From Metabacillus sp. FJAT-52054 (lineage in GTDB: Bacteria; Bacillota; Bacilli; Bacillales; Bacillaceae), in assembly GCF_037201815.1 (NCBI RefSeq), contig NZ_CP147407.1, positions 3,232,723-3,296,722 on the forward strand: DNA of 64,000 bases, written 5' to 3'. The notes beneath the pieces are model-generated. The model had not been told where the DNA came from. It made no database searches and worked only from the letters and a program-made list of their open reading frames with translations. The position numbers and the translations under genes were made by a program. The stretch's first letter is position 1, and every line of letters begins with the position of its first letter. Below are positions 9,069-19,192 of the stretch, in pieces.

Positions 9069-9157
9069 AAATGAACCTCCATCCAATATCTCTAATAAGT
9101 GCAGAATAACAGAATAATGCTATCAGAAATATCGGATGAATTCAATGGAATTTCTTT

Positions 9158-10480
9158 TTAGCAGTCATTTCCGGTTTCTTCCTTCGGCATGTATGCCTTC
9201 GATTGTTTTACTTCAATCAGCTTAATATGATGTCCTTCTATTTCCATTACAAGAAACGTAAGCGTTCCTTCAGAAATGGACTCGCCCTGCTGAATATCAA
9301 TTTTCTTTGTCAGGATCCAGCCTCCTAATGTATCCACTTCTTCTTCTTCAAGCTCCGTACCGAGCAGGTCATTAATTTCCTCTAACAAAATTTTTCCATC
9401 CGCAAAATAATGTCCTTCCGCGATTTTCCTTAAATAAGGCTGCTCATCTGCATCAAATTCATCCCTGATATCCCCAACGATTTCCTCAATGATATCCTCT
9501 ACAGTGACAAGACCCGCAGTCCCGCCATATTCATCAACTAAAATAGCTAAATGAATTCGGTCTTTTTGCATCCGCATCAGCAAATCCTGAATGGGAATGG
9601 TTTCAATTACTTTAATGACAGGCCGAATCATGTCTGCCATTTTAACATCCTTGCTTAGATACAGCGCATGAAAGACTTCTTTTATGTTGATGATGCCGAC
9701 TATATTGTCTTTATCCTCTGCCTGGACCGGGTATCTTGTGTACCGTTCATTTCTCATGATTTCCATGTTTTCACGGACGCTCTCATTTAGGTCAACTGTT
9801 ACCATTTCCGTTCTTGGCACCATAATTTCTCTCGCCAGCCGGTTATCAAATTCAAAGATTTTATTTACATATTTGTACTCAGACTGATTGATTTCTCCTT
9901 TTTCAAAGCTTTCGGATAAAATGATTCTCAGTTCTTCTTCACTAAGCGCTACTTCATGCTCGGATGCCTGGTGGAAACCGAACAGCCTTACAATGACTCT
10001 TGCTGACCCGTTTAACGCTTTAATAAAAGGAAACATGATTTTATAAAATACCAGCAGCGGTCTAGCAAATAGCAGGGTGACTTCCTCTGATTTTTGAATC
10101 GCTACGGTTTTAGGGGCAAGTTCACCAATAACCACGTGCAGAAATGTAACAGCAGCAAAGGCAATCACAAAAGAAAGAATAGATGACAGCGGTTCTTGCA
10201 AGGCTAATTTGTGAAAGAGAGGATGAAGGAGCTTTTCCACTGTAGGTTCCCCGAGCCACCCCAAACCAAGAGCGGTGATTGTAATTCCAAGCTGGCAGGC
10301 AGAAAGTGCCTCATCAAGGTTATTGATTGCCTTTTCTACATAGACGGCATTTTTGTTCCCTTCTGCGACGAGCTGGTCAATACGTGATTTGCGGACTTTT
10401 ACAACGGCGAATTCTGTTGCCACAAAAAAGGCAGTTGCAGCGATTAATAAAAACACTAAAAGTAAATTGACCCCGATCAT
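9158..10480 (-). CDS. yugS: CNNM/CorC (hemolysin-like) membrane protein, YugS type
   Basis: 440 residues. An N-terminal DUF21/CNNM transmembrane domain (about 1-190; [16 protein letters not shown] and [10 protein letters not shown]) precedes a CBS-domain pair (about 205-335; VPRTEMV and [21 protein letters not shown]) and a CorC_HlyC domain (about 350-430). Family members are linked to divalent-cation (Mg2+) efflux or homeostasis. It stands divergently upstream of mstX-yugO as in B. subtilis. A close paralogue lies at 55142-56473. RBS AAGGAG 11 nt upstream of ATG. Confidence 0.9.
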   Translation of the reverse strand: MIGVNLLLVFLLIAATAFFVATEFAVVKVRKSRIDQLVAEGNKNAVYVEKAINNLDEALSACQLGITITALGLGWLGEPTVEKLLHPLFHKLALQEPLSSILSFVIAFAAVTFLHVVIGELAPKTVAIQKSEEVTLLFARPLLVFYKIMFPFIKALNGSARVIVRLFGFHQASEHEVALSEEELRIILSESFEKGEINQSEYKYVNKIFEFDNRLAREIMVPRTEMVTVDLNESVRENMEIMRNERYTRYPVQAEDKDNIVGIINIKEVFHALYLSKDVKMADMIRPVIKVIETIPIQDLLMRMQKDRIHLAILVDEYGGTAGLVTVEDIIEEIVGDIRDEFDADEQPYLRKIAEGHYFADGKILLEEINDLLGTELEEEEVDTLGGWILTKKIDIQQGESISEGTLTFLVMEIEGHHIKLIEVKQSKAYMPKEETGNDC

Positions 10481-10610
10481 TTATAAACAGCTCCTTCTCC
10501 CATACCATTGCTCCTGCTAGTTTCTGCAGTTTTTTTCGGAGTTATCCAGAAAGAAGATGGATTAACAAGTGCATACTACACAATAAAGACTGGATGCAGA
10601 AGGTGAAACC

Positions 10611-10868
10611 ATGAAAATCTCAGGGAAAGAGAAGGAAAACCTTAGCGAAGCTATTGATCAAATGAATGAGGCACTGGATGTATTTATCCAGATTTATAAT
10701 CAATCGGAAGAAGACAAACCGATCCTCCGTTTTACTGCCGAGACAGAGAACATCATTCTTAAGGCTATCGAGATTTATGGTGAAAAGACAATTGAGCACA
10801 AGATCAATACGCTAATTAAAGAGTTTCTCTCCTTCACAGATAGCAAAACAGGAAAAGCAAATGAGTAA
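10611..10868 (+). CDS. mstX: Mistic (MstX) membrane-associating protein
   Basis: 85-residue acidic helical protein that lines up well with the core of B. subtilis Mistic: EKENLSEAIDQMNEALDVFI corresponds to the EKEQLSTAIDRMNEGLDAFI segment recalled for that protein. It lacks the N-terminal extension (about 25 residues) present in B. subtilis. Mistic helps the downstream YugO channel integrate into the membrane and has been linked to biofilm formation. It overlaps yugO by 8 bases (AATGAGTAA), so translation is probably coupled. GGTGA RBS upstream. Confidence 0.88.
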   Translation: MKISGKEKENLSEAIDQMNEALDVFIQIYNQSEEDKPILRFTAETENIILKAIEIYGEKTIEHKINTLIKEFLSFTDSKTGKANE

Positions 10869-11850
10869 AAGCCTCTTAATCACGGCTTGGCAGAAGCTTC
10901 CTGTTTATGCACGAATTGCGCTATTTGTCCTGTTCCTGATTCTGATTTTCGCTATGATCATGACATGGATTGAGCCTGAAACCTATCCTACTCTTTTTGA
11001 TGGATTGTGGTGGACAGTTGTAACAATTTCCACGGTTGGATTTGGTGATATCGTCCCAAAAACCATAGTGGGAAAAGCGGTGGGAATGCTGATTATATTG
11101 CTTGGGGCAGCTTTCGCGACAGCTTTTTTCGCTACTTTTGCAGCAGCGGCTGTGGAGCTTCAGCACCGTTATAAAAGGGGGAGTCTCATGTTCAAAAGCA
11201 AAGACCACGTCATTATCATAGGATGGAATGCAAAATCTGCTGAGATGATCCGATCCATGATGAAAGCAACCCCTGAGCAGAAAATCGTATTAATTGATCA
11301 GACGCTAGAGGAATCTCCGATTGACCACATCCATTTTATCAAAGGGCCCGCTATACAGGACAGCACACTGCTCCATGCAAACTCGGTGAAAGCGAGGACT
11401 GTCGTCATCACCTCTGATCAGCATAAGAATGAAACAGAAGCGGATATGCAAACCATTCTCATTATTCTTGCCGTAAAAGGATTAAACCCTGATACATATA
11501 CCATTGCAGAAATTCAAACAGCCCATCAGGCAGCAAATGCGATTCGTGCAGGGGCAGATGAAATTGTTAAAACATTTGAATTGTCCAGTCACATTATGGT
11601 AAATGGAGTCCTGCACAAGCATTCCGTTCGGGAAAGTACAGAGATGGTCAATCCGGGTGAAGGGAAGCATATCGAGGTGAATGATATCCCTATTCCGCTG
11701 TGCGAGACCCCTTTCAAGGATCTTAGCCTCTACTTTCTTGAACATAGAAGCATCCTTGTCGGAATAAAGCGTAATGATCAGCTGATTTATAACCCCGCAG
11801 CTGATTTCACCGTGCACGAAGGGGATAAGGCGATTTTGTTTATTTGCTGA
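10861..11850 (+). CDS. yugO: Potassium channel with RCK/TrkA domain (YugO)
   Basis: 329 residues. Two membrane helices (about 18-38 and 78-102) flank a pore loop with the K+ selectivity signature TVGFGD. These are followed by a Rossmann-like RCK-N/TrkA-N domain (from about 115, VIIIGWNAKS) and a TrkA-C domain ending at the C-terminus. It acts as a ligand-gated K+ channel; in B. subtilis YugO mediates K+ release used in biofilm electrical signalling and KinC activation. It is co-transcribed with mstX. Confidence 0.93.
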   Translation: MSKSLLITAWQKLPVYARIALFVLFLILIFAMIMTWIEPETYPTLFDGLWWTVVTISTVGFGDIVPKTIVGKAVGMLIILLGAAFATAFFATFAAAAVELQHRYKRGSLMFKSKDHVIIIGWNAKSAEMIRSMMKATPEQKIVLIDQTLEESPIDHIHFIKGPAIQDSTLLHANSVKARTVVITSDQHKNETEADMQTILIILAVKGLNPDTYTIAEIQTAHQAANAIRAGADEIVKTFELSSHIMVNGVLHKHSVRESTEMVNPGEGKHIEVNDIPIPLCETPFKDLSLYFLEHRSILVGIKRNDQLIYNPAADFTVHEGDKAILFIC

Positions 11851-11963
11851 AACACCAACAGTATTAAATCTATTTTTTGTATTGTAAAATCCGGGTTATT
11901 GCTTATTTTCGCTACAGATTAAACGATTATGAATAAATTAATAAAAACCACGTGTGCAAAAGT

Positions 11964-12013
11964 GAAAACCGGAAACATGCTCATACATCGCGAGCAGTCT
12001 TCGGTTTTCATTT
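11964..12013 (+). terminator. Likely terminator after yugO
   Basis: The arms GAAAACCG and CGGTTTTC enclose an inner GCTC/GAGC pair and are followed by a T-rich run. The rest of 11851-12097 holds an AT-rich stretch and a remnant of the dispersed repeat (about 12067-12097, ending agctaagtttacagagct). Confidence 0.6.
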
Positions 12014-12097
12014 TGTCTCTTTATTTGGATGGCTAACTTGAAGAATGATTTTGATTTTAAATTGCACAGGAAATGAACAGCTAAGTTTACAGAGCTA

Positions 12098-12502
12098 TTA
12101 GGAAAGAAGAACCGTTTCAAGTTCTTTTACTAATGATTTTCCAAGGTCAATATACTTCTCTGGAAAAGAAGCATCCTTAACCTGCGGCTCCGAAAATTGA
12201 TTAAAGGATGCCTGCAAGTTGCCGATCCTTGCATGATCATCGAGACCGATTTGATATTTATGAGATAATAAATAAGGCGTACCGAGCTCTACAGTTGTAT
12301 TTTTAGAGTCCAAAGCACCGCTCGCTGCAAAAAATGGAAGTCTCAGGAACTGATATCCAACTTCATCATCGATTTTGTAATCAAATGAACCTTTCTCATA
12401 ATCCCAGCCTCCGCCGATGGAATATCCAAGCGGTTTAAGCTCTGACTCCAAATCAAATAAATTAAACTGCTGACCTTCAAGCTTTGAAGGAATTTCAATC
12501 AT
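12098..12502 (-). CDS. yugN: YugN-like family protein
   Basis: 134-residue soluble protein placed between yugO and pgi exactly as yugN in B. subtilis. It begins MIEIPSKLEGQQFNLFDLE. There is no signal peptide, membrane segment or catalytic motif that I recognise; the family's role is unknown. GGAGG lies 7 nt before ATG. Confidence 0.8.
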   Translation of the reverse strand: MIEIPSKLEGQQFNLFDLESELKPLGYSIGGGWDYEKGSFDYKIDDEVGYQFLRLPFFAASGALDSKNTTVELGTPYLLSHKYQIGLDDHARIGNLQASFNQFSEPQVKDASFPEKYIDLGKSLVKELETVLLS

Positions 12503-12555
12503 AGGAACACCTCCGTTCTAAAAGGTAGGTTTTCCTTTACACAGGCTTTCATACA

Positions 12556-12592
12556 AAAAGGAACTGCCCAAAATTGGACAGTTCCTTTTGTT
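12556..12592 (-). terminator. Terminator of pgi
   Basis: Complementary arms AAGGAACTG and CAGTTCCTT are flanked by T-runs on both strands, between pgi and yugN. Confidence 0.8.
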
Positions 12593-12595
12593 TTC

Positions 12596-13945
12596 TTATT
12601 TTAAGCGTTTTTCAAGCTCTGCTTTCTTCTCTTCGAATCCAGGTTTGCCAAGCAATGCAAACATGTTTACTTTGTACGCTTCTACACCAGGCTGATCAAA
12701 CGGATTGACACCAAGTAGATAGCCGCTCATCGCGCAGGCAATTTCAAAGAAGTACGCAAGATAGCCAAATGTGTATGCATCCATCTGTGGAACATTGACA
12801 ATCAGGTTTGGAACGTCTCCGTCTGTATGAGCAAGCATTGTTCCTTCAAACGCTCTTTTGTTAACAAAGTCCACGTTTTTTCCGGCAAGATAGTTCAAAC
12901 CGTCAAGATCATTTTCTTCCTCTTCGATCAGCAATTCATGACGGGAATTTTCCACGTTCAAGACTGTTTCAAACAAATCTCTGCGTCCTTCCTGAACGTA
13001 TTGTCCAAGAGAGTGCAAGTCCGTTGAGAAGTTAGCTGAAGAAGGGAAAATGCCTTTTTGGTCTTTTCCTTCGCTTTCGCCGAAGAGCTGTTTCCACCAC
13101 TCGGAGAAGTACTGCAGACCAGGCTCATAGTTAATCAGCATTTCAATGGTTTTACCTTTGCTGTATAGAACATTGCGAACAGCGGCATATTGGTAGGCAG
13201 CATTTTCTTCAAGCTCAGAACTTGAGAAATCGTTCATCGCATCCGCTGCACCCTTCATCATTGCTTCAATATCGTTTCCTGCTACAGCAATCGGCAGAAG
13301 TCCTACAGCTGTTAATACAGAATAGCGTCCGCCCACATCATCAGGAATCACAAAGCTTTCATAGCCTTCTTCATCAGCAAGCGTTTTAAGAGCACCGCGT
13401 GCTTTATCCGTTGTAGCATAAATGCGGGTGCGCGCTTCTTCTTTTCCATACTTTTCTTCTAAAAGCTTGCGGAAAATACGGAAAGCAAGGGCAGGCTCGG
13501 TAGTCGTTCCAGACTTAGAAATCACGTTAATTGAAAAATCTCTGCCTTTTAAGACGTCCATTAAGTCTTTCATGTATGAAGAACTAATGTTATTTCCAGC
13601 GAAAATCACCTGAGGGGTTTTTCTGTCTTCTTTGGAAAGGACATTGTAGAAGGAATGATTCAGCATTTCAATCGCAGCTCTTGCTCCAAGGTAGGAACCG
13701 CCGATCCCGATGACAACCAATACGTCGGAATCCTCTTTGATTTTTGCTGCACTTTTTTGAATGCGGCTGAATTCCTCTTTATCATAGTTAACAGGAAGGT
13801 CTACCCAGCCTAAGTAATCACTGCCGGCCCCTGTTTTTTCGTGTATGGAATGATGCGCTACTTTAACAAAATCACGCAGGTATGTAACTTCGTGCTCACT
13901 GAAAAATGACAGCGCTTTGGAATAATCAAAACGAACATGTGTCAT
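12596..13945 (-). CDS. pgi: Glucose-6-phosphate isomerase
   Basis: 449-residue glycolytic enzyme interconverting glucose 6-phosphate and fructose 6-phosphate. It has two SIS-type subdomains, with the signatures [14 protein letters not shown] and [14 protein letters not shown], and the later [19 protein letters not shown] motif that carries a catalytic Glu. The start at 13945 gives the family length and has GGAGG upstream; the in-frame extension to 13993 adds a non-conserved peptide. It is monocistronic between YugN and a divergent acetyltransferase. Confidence 0.95.
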   Translation of the reverse strand: MTHVRFDYSKALSFFSEHEVTYLRDFVKVAHHSIHEKTGAGSDYLGWVDLPVNYDKEEFSRIQKSAAKIKEDSDVLVVIGIGGSYLGARAAIEMLNHSFYNVLSKEDRKTPQVIFAGNNISSSYMKDLMDVLKGRDFSINVISKSGTTTEPALAFRIFRKLLEEKYGKEEARTRIYATTDKARGALKTLADEEGYESFVIPDDVGGRYSVLTAVGLLPIAVAGNDIEAMMKGAADAMNDFSSSELEENAAYQYAAVRNVLYSKGKTIEMLINYEPGLQYFSEWWKQLFGESEGKDQKGIFPSSANFSTDLHSLGQYVQEGRRDLFETVLNVENSRHELLIEEEENDLDGLNYLAGKNVDFVNKRAFEGTMLAHTDGDVPNLIVNVPQMDAYTFGYLAYFFEIACAMSGYLLGVNPFDQPGVEAYKVNMFALLGKPGFEEKKAELEKRLK

Positions 13946-14132
13946 ATATTCATCCTCCAATCTTAATTTGTTTGCCTCTTTCACTTTAACCAAACTGTAT
14001 CCTTAAATCAAGCCAAGCCCTGATTGTAAGCGATGCCAAGACCAAATTTTCTTTTGACTCCTCCTGAAAAGCTGTTACATTAATAGTTAGATGGAAATTT
14101 TTCCTGATTTCAAGCCTATCTAGGAGGAACCC

Positions 14133-14657
14133 ATGAGAACGATGATCCGTTTTGCCACGCAGGCAGATGCTTTTAAAATGACAAGGTATATAAAGAAAAT
14201 TCTTGGCGAAACGCCCTACATGATCAGTGAAGCGGGTGAGTATCGACCATCGATTGAAGATGAAGAGTACTGGATTAAACAAACCTATCAGGACGGCGGG
14301 ATGATTTTACTGGCCTTTGCAGGACGCAGTTTAATTGGCATGCTGAGCGTAAACCGGCATAAAAGAAACAGGAGGAGTCATGTTTGCTCCTTCGGGATTT
14401 CCGTCAAGAATAGTTTTCAAGGTCATGGAATCGGCAAGGAATTAATGAGACGAATGATTGAGTGGTGCAAAGCTGAGCAAGGGCTTGAAAAAATCACTCT
14501 GGAGGTGTTCTCAAATAATGATAAGGCGATCCGGCTCTATGAAGCTCTGGGGTTTAAAGAAGAAGGCAGGATGTGCAGGGAAATCCGCTATGCCGATGGC
14601 GAATATGCCGACATGATCACAATGGCTCTGTTTATACACAATGATGAAAGTACTTAA
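14133..14657 (+). CDS. GNAT-family N-acetyltransferase
   Basis: 174 residues with the GNAT fold. The acetyl-CoA loop is GISVKNSFQGHGIGKELMRRM (about 88-108), and NNDKAIRLYEALGFKEEGR is the usual C-terminal strand and helix of RimJ/RimL-like enzymes. The substrate is unknown. It is divergent from pgi, with GGAGG before ATG. It is not part of the B. subtilis order here, so probably a local insertion. Confidence 0.85.
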   Translation: MRTMIRFATQADAFKMTRYIKKILGETPYMISEAGEYRPSIEDEEYWIKQTYQDGGMILLAFAGRSLIGMLSVNRHKRNRRSHVCSFGISVKNSFQGHGIGKELMRRMIEWCKAEQGLEKITLEVFSNNDKAIRLYEALGFKEEGRMCREIRYADGEYADMITMALFIHNDEST

Positions 14658-14692
14658 AAAGCTGATTCCCATAAGGAAAATCAGCTTTTTAC
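14656..14692 (+). terminator. Terminator with short ACTTTTT direct repeats
   Basis: The arms AGCTGATT and AATCAGCT are followed by T4 and then four copies of an 8-base ACTTTTT-type repeat that run to the stop of the convergent dehydrogenase gene at 14710. Confidence 0.8.
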
Positions 14693-14709
14693 TTTTTACT
14701 TTTTACTTT

Positions 14710-15873
14710 TTACAATGATGCTTGCAAGATGTCGACTACATCTTGTTTTTTAAGCGCATTAAAACGTCCGAACTCCCCGTAAATCATTGCTTTGTCTGCA
14801 ATCATGTCAAGGTTCTCGTCATTGATATTGTAGTCAGCAAGACGACTCGGCGCCCCCAGGCTGCTCCAGAATTCACGCAGTCGGCTGATTCCTTCAAGAG
14901 CTGTCTCTTCATCCGTTTTCCCTTCAGGATTGACATCAAACACTCGAACAGCAAGCTGTTTAAAGCGGCTGACATCTACATGAAGATTGTGCTTCATCCA
15001 ATTTGGGAAAAGAATCGCTAATCCGCCTGCATGCGGAATATCATATACAGCTGAAACAGCATGCTCAATATTATGAGATGCCCAGTCACCAGGCGCTCCC
15101 ATTTGAAGTGTACCGTTAAGAGCAATCGTACCATTGTATAAAATCGTCTCACGAAGATCATAATTTTCAAGGTCTTCCAGCAATTTTGGAGCGGTTTCGA
15201 TAACTGTTTTAAGAACAGATTCACACATGCGGTCCTGTAATGGAGTATTGGACGCACGGTGGAAGTATTGTTCAAATACATGGGACATCATATCGACAAT
15301 GCCATATACAGTATGGTCTTTTGGTACAGTGAATGTATTAACTGGATCAAGGATCGAGAATTTAGGGAATGTAAGCGGGCTGCCCCATCCATATTTCTCC
15401 TGTGTTTCCCAGTTCGTGATAACAGAACCTGCATTCATTTCTGAACCGGTCGCTGCAAGTGTAAGAACCGTTCCGAATGGAAGAGCATCAGCGGGAGCAT
15501 GTTTTTTCGTAACAATATCCCATGCATCTCCATCATACTTAGCGCCTGCTGCAATTGCTTTTGTACAGTCAATTACGCTTCCGCCTCCGACTGCAAGAAT
15601 AACTTCAATTCCTTCCGTTTTGCAGATGTCCACACCTTTTCTTACTGTTGTAAGACGCGGATTCGGTTCTACTCCTGCAAGCTCAGATACTTCCGCTCCT
15701 ATTTCGTTCAGTACAGAAATGACTTGATCATAAAGTCCGCTGCGTTTAATGCTTCCGCCTCCGTATACAAGCAATACCTTGCTGCCGTATTGAGGCAGTT
15801 CGTTCTTCAATTGCTCCAGCTGGCCTTTTCCGAAAATCAGCTTAGTTGGATTATAGTATGTAAAGTTTTCCAT
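14710..15873 (-). CDS. yugJ: Iron-containing alcohol dehydrogenase (butanol dehydrogenase type, YugJ/YugK)
   Basis: 387-residue group III alcohol dehydrogenase related to NADH-dependent butanol dehydrogenases. The N-terminal Rossmann-like part has [15 protein letters not shown] and [13 protein letters not shown]. The metal-binding half shows conserved His residues in [11 protein letters not shown] and [21 protein letters not shown]. The position corresponds to yugJ/yugK of B. subtilis; which of the two is orthologous cannot be decided by eye. GGAGG before ATG. Confidence 0.88.
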   Translation of the reverse strand: MENFTYYNPTKLIFGKGQLEQLKNELPQYGSKVLLVYGGGSIKRSGLYDQVISVLNEIGAEVSELAGVEPNPRLTTVRKGVDICKTEGIEVILAVGGGSVIDCTKAIAAGAKYDGDAWDIVTKKHAPADALPFGTVLTLAATGSEMNAGSVITNWETQEKYGWGSPLTFPKFSILDPVNTFTVPKDHTVYGIVDMMSHVFEQYFHRASNTPLQDRMCESVLKTVIETAPKLLEDLENYDLRETILYNGTIALNGTLQMGAPGDWASHNIEHAVSAVYDIPHAGGLAILFPNWMKHNLHVDVSRFKQLAVRVFDVNPEGKTDEETALEGISRLREFWSSLGAPSRLADYNINDENLDMIADKAMIYGEFGRFNALKKQDVVDILQASL

Positions 15874-16056
15874 TTAAAATCGCCTCCTCAAATTTACATC
15901 TGTATTATCTACCCTCGCACAATCTTTTGTAAAGAAATGCGCTTCGGTTAGTATTTTCTGTTTTTTGCATTTTAATCAAATTTAATTGACGTGCATAATT
16001 TTTTAACCAGTCCGCAAATTAATATGGAATAAATCAAACAACAGGAGGTTATATGC

Positions 16057-16290
16057 ATGAGTGGAATTCAGCGTGCAGCACTTGTACTTACTATTATCGG
16101 AGCTGTTAACTGGGGATTGATCGGCTTCTTCCAATTTGATTTGGTAGCAGCAATCTTCGGAGGACAGAATGCAGCCCTTTCCCGCATCATTTATGGTTTA
16201 GTTGGAATTGCCGGTTTGATTAACATTGGTCTTCTTTTCAAGCCTGCTGCGGAACTTGGACGCACTGAACCGAAGCCAGATATGAGATAA
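16057..16290 (+). CDS. yuzA: DUF378-family small membrane protein YuzA
   Basis: 77 residues with two transmembrane helices (about 6-26 and 38-60). It opens with the typical ALVLTIIGAVNWGLIGFF motif of DUF378. The function is unknown. It lies between yugJ and yugI as in B. subtilis; AGGAGG upstream. Confidence 0.88.
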   Translation: MSGIQRAALVLTIIGAVNWGLIGFFQFDLVAAIFGGQNAALSRIIYGLVGIAGLINIGLLFKPAAELGRTEPKPDMR

Positions 16291-16311
16291 CCATTTATAT
16301 GGATGAAGAAG

Positions 16312-16340
16312 GGCACTCGCATTGAGTGCCTCTTTTTTTT
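16312..16340 (+). terminator. Terminator of yuzA
   Basis: The arms GGCACTC and GAGTGCC with a 5-nt loop are followed by TC and eight T. A decayed end of the dispersed repeat (agcgctgttaaactttgctg) follows at about 16341-16385. Confidence 0.9.
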
Positions 16341-16416
16341 TAGCGCTGTTAAACTTTGCTGTTGATTGCAGTTCGCAGGTGCTTGATTACTTAGCTTACT
16401 GCCTATTTAAAGCAAC

Positions 16417-16448
16417 AAAAAAGACACCCTGCTATATGCGGATGTCTT
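16417..16448 (-). terminator. Terminator of yugI
   Basis: Minus-strand arms GACATCC and GGGTGTC are followed by six T. Confidence 0.8.
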
Positions 16449-16461
16449 CTGGAGTTGTTGA

Positions 16462-16857
16462 TTACTTTTTGGATTGTTCGATCCACTCTTCAAGCTTTTC
16501 TTTCAGTGTGTTGAAACCTTGTGCAGAATCACCGGAAGAGTAAGAAGTAGCAGCTGAAGCAGCCGGTTGTTTCTTTCTTGGCTGTTTTTTCACTTCAGGA
16601 CGCTCAGGAGCTTCTTGAGTCGCGCGGATTGAAAGGCTCATTTTGCCTGCTTTTTCGTCGATGGAAAGAACTTTCACTTGAACTTCCTCTCCAACTTTCA
16701 AATGCTCGTTAATATCCTTAACAAAGCTATGTGTTACTTCAGAAATATGAACAAGGCCTTGAGTATCGCCATCAAGCGCTACAAACGCTCCGTACGGCTG
16801 AATGCCTGTAATTTTTCCTGTATATACATTTCCAACTTCATAAGTGGCTGTCATCAT
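16462..16857 (-). CDS. yugI: S1 RNA-binding-domain protein YugI (general stress protein 13 family)
   Basis: 131 residues. An S1/OB domain occupies about 3-75 (EVGNVYTGKITGIQPYGAFV, GLVHISEV, VKVLSIDEKAGKMSLSIRA). A basic, Lys/Pro-rich linker and a short acidic helix ending EEWIEQSKK follow. It is likely to bind RNA or ribosomes. The position matches yugI. Confidence 0.9.
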   Translation of the reverse strand: MMTATYEVGNVYTGKITGIQPYGAFVALDGDTQGLVHISEVTHSFVKDINEHLKVGEEVQVKVLSIDEKAGKMSLSIRATQEAPERPEVKKQPRKKQPAASAATSYSSGDSAQGFNTLKEKLEEWIEQSKK

Positions 16858-16935
16858 TAAACACTCCTAAAAATTTTATATTTCGGTCTACATATACGCA
16901 AGTAAAAAGTATATCACAAGTTGCGGTTTTTTTCA

Positions 16936-16968
16936 AAAAAAATAAAAACAGCAGGATAAACCTGCTGC
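16936..16968 (-). terminator. Terminator of the sigma/anti-sigma operon
   Basis: Minus-strand arms GCAGCAGG and CCTGCTG are followed by TTTTTATTTTTTT just after the stop at 16971. Confidence 0.85.
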
Positions 16969-16970
16969 CA

Positions 16971-18617
16971 TTATTCCTGCCTGCCAATTTGTACTCGCGA
17001 AGATAAACCTCCCCCGCCTGTTTTCAGATAAAATGTTTGTTCGATCCCTTCCAATGAATACAGTTCAAGGGCTGTAATGCCCTCCTCTCCATCAGAGGCA
17101 TTCACTTTTAAATACTTGGCTTTTGTATTTAAAGATAAAAAATCAGCCTTCGCTTTTTGAGCTTCCTGAATAAATTCGGATTTTGACTTTTTCGTATCTG
17201 TGAGTATATATGCCGTTTCATAATCTTTTTTTAGCATCGCATAAAGATAAATCCTTAAAACCGTGATTTGCTCCGTGTTCATGTTTCCTTTATACCCCGT
17301 TTCAGCAATGAGCGCTACTGGATCCTTTGATGCCTGAAGGTCTTTGTACATGCCGCTCATCTGCTCTGTTAAAGGAAAAAGGATTACCGGCTGTGAAAAT
17401 TCGGGTACAGCTGGCTGCATGGATGGAGGTATAGCGTAACTCTCCTGTTTATCCAGCTTTCCATCCTTATACTTCTGATGTAAAAGCGCGATCTCCTTAA
17501 AGGTATCCGAGTCCGGAAATTTTCGTTTTAAGTTCAGTAAACTTTCTTCAAATTCCTGAGATGGGGCTTTACGGTTTGGATCAAAGAACCCTTTGCTCAC
17601 ATAGTTTTGAAAAAGATCACGATATGCCGTTTTCACTTTATCCATTCTGGTGAAGTTGGGGTTGCTCAGTGCAAATTCTTCCATTTCCACGAGTCTTTCT
17701 CCAGCTTTTATATCATCAATAATCGTGTTGTCAGCCATATACGGTTTGTTGAGGTTGAAATCCGCCCACTCACTATAGGAAGCTGAAATTCTTCCGCCGA
17801 GCTTTTGCTTTGGCCATCCGTAATCCGGCTGAATATTAATCATCCCTTCTCCCGCATCAAAGAACCGGTAGCCAGCCCCTCTAATTTCTTCTACAACAGG
17901 CTTAAGCTTTTCATTTTCAAAGGTCCCGTCGTTCATGGAAGCAATGACCGTTTTAAAAGATTCAAAATCAGGAGCAATCAGATCCGCACTATTTTCCCAT
18001 TTTTCATTGTATCTATCATACATTTGATCCTGCTTTGCAAGAAGCAGAAGAAGGTCATCATCTGAGATAGTCTCTCCTTGCTTAGCTTTTTCCTGAAGCA
18101 TATCCATTTGTTCATCAATAGAGGAAACATGCATTTTAACCTTTTCCTGGAGCTGCTCCGACTGGTTTTGAAGCTCCTTTTCATTTGCAAAAGGCCTTAA
18201 TGAGAATTTTTTTATTGATTGATTTGCTTCTTGAACGAAAGGATATAATTCCGCGTCTTCATTTCTTAGCTTTTCCTTGAGCTTTTTAAGCCGCTCATTG
18301 TAAAGGGCCCTCGCTTCTTCGGATTTTTCTTTTATTTTCTCTGTTGATGGAGGGTCTTGTTCCTGTGATAAAATCCCCGGTTTCCCCTCACCTGGCGAAG
18401 ATTCAGGACCTTTAAAAAGCTGGAATGAAAGCAGCCCGCCGATCAGGATGATTCCAGCGATGCTTGCGGCAGCCGGCATGCTCAAACGTAAACGGCGTTT
18501 CTTTCCCTCCCTTTGAAGGATGTTTTTAGTGATTTCCTGTGCACTTGTCCTGTCCGGCATTCCATCATATGAGTGCCCTAATTGTCTAAGGCGTTCCTCA
18601 AAGGTTTGTTCATCCAT
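16971..18617 (-). CDS. Large membrane-anchored protein co-encoded with the ECF sigma factor, probable anti-sigma factor
   Basis: 548 residues. A short cytoplasmic N-terminus (1-50), one membrane helix (about 54-74) and a long extracytoplasmic part rich in Lys, Glu and coiled-coil segments (100-215) follow each other, with further soluble domains. No zinc-binding HxxxCxxC anti-sigma motif is visible. Its ATG lies inside the end of the sigma gene (ATGGATGA, 8-base overlap), so translation is coupled. The arrangement (sigma gene, then single-pass protein with N-terminus inside) is typical of anti-sigma factors, but the extracellular part is unusually large. Function is inferred from context. Confidence 0.7.
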   Translation of the reverse strand: MDEQTFEERLRQLGHSYDGMPDRTSAQEITKNILQREGKKRRLRLSMPAAASIAGIILIGGLLSFQLFKGPESSPGEGKPGILSQEQDPPSTEKIKEKSEEARALYNERLKKLKEKLRNEDAELYPFVQEANQSIKKFSLRPFANEKELQNQSEQLQEKVKMHVSSIDEQMDMLQEKAKQGETISDDDLLLLLAKQDQMYDRYNEKWENSADLIAPDFESFKTVIASMNDGTFENEKLKPVVEEIRGAGYRFFDAGEGMINIQPDYGWPKQKLGGRISASYSEWADFNLNKPYMADNTIIDDIKAGERLVEMEEFALSNPNFTRMDKVKTAYRDLFQNYVSKGFFDPNRKAPSQEFEESLLNLKRKFPDSDTFKEIALLHQKYKDGKLDKQESYAIPPSMQPAVPEFSQPVILFPLTEQMSGMYKDLQASKDPVALIAETGYKGNMNTEQITVLRIYLYAMLKKDYETAYILTDTKKSKSEFIQEAQKAKADFLSLNTKAKYLKVNASDGEEGITALELYSLEGIEQTFYLKTGGGGLSSRVQIGRQE

Positions 18618-19167
18618 GTGTTTCACCTTCTTTCCTTTCAAAATCCTCCAATAGTTTTTTGAGCTTGGCTTTTCCTCTCAAAATTCTCGTTTTCACTGTG
18701 GAGAGAGTCAAACTCTGAATTTCTGCAATTTCTTCATATTTTTTTTCGTGAAAAAAGAAAAGAATAATGGGCACTTTATATTTTTCATCAAGCTTCTGGA
18801 GACATATATGTAAAGCGCGGTCATTCTCATTTTTAATGATAATCGCTTCTGCAGCAGGGTACTCTTCATGCTGCTCATGCTGAAGCTTGAACACTTTTCT
18901 TAATGCGGATGCTCTTTTTCTTGCAGCATCCCTCGTTACATTCAGCGTGATTTTATAAAGCCAGGTAGAGAATTTCGCTTTTGTAAATTGATCAAGAAAC
19001 CGATAAACCCGAATAAAGACCTCCTGGGTAATATCGTCGATGTCATCCTGGCGGTTACCAAGCTGGTATGCAAACCGTTCTACAACAGGCCGATAATTTT
19101 CAACCAGCTGATGAAATGCTGCCGTATTGCCCTGTTTTGCTTTCGCTACCAGTTCATCCTCCTGCAT
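18610..19167 (-). CDS. ECF-family RNA polymerase sigma factor
   Basis: 185 residues from the ATG at 19167 (GGGGGGG box 6-7 nt upstream). Sigma region 2 has DDIDDITQEVFIRVYRFLDQ and FSTWLYKITLNVTRDAARKR. Region 4 has YEEIAEIQSLTLSTVKTRILRGKAKLK, a helix-turn-helix for the -35 element. It directs RNA polymerase to stress promoters when freed from its partner. An ECF-type promoter lies directly upstream. I cannot assign it to a named B. subtilis sigma. Confidence 0.92.
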   Translation of the reverse strand: MQEDELVAKAKQGNTAAFHQLVENYRPVVERFAYQLGNRQDDIDDITQEVFIRVYRFLDQFTKAKFSTWLYKITLNVTRDAARKRASALRKVFKLQHEQHEEYPAAEAIIIKNENDRALHICLQKLDEKYKVPIILFFFHEKKYEEIAEIQSLTLSTVKTRILRGKAKLKKLLEDFERKEGETHG

Positions 19168-19192
19168 GGTGTTCCCCCCCCTTTCGCACATA

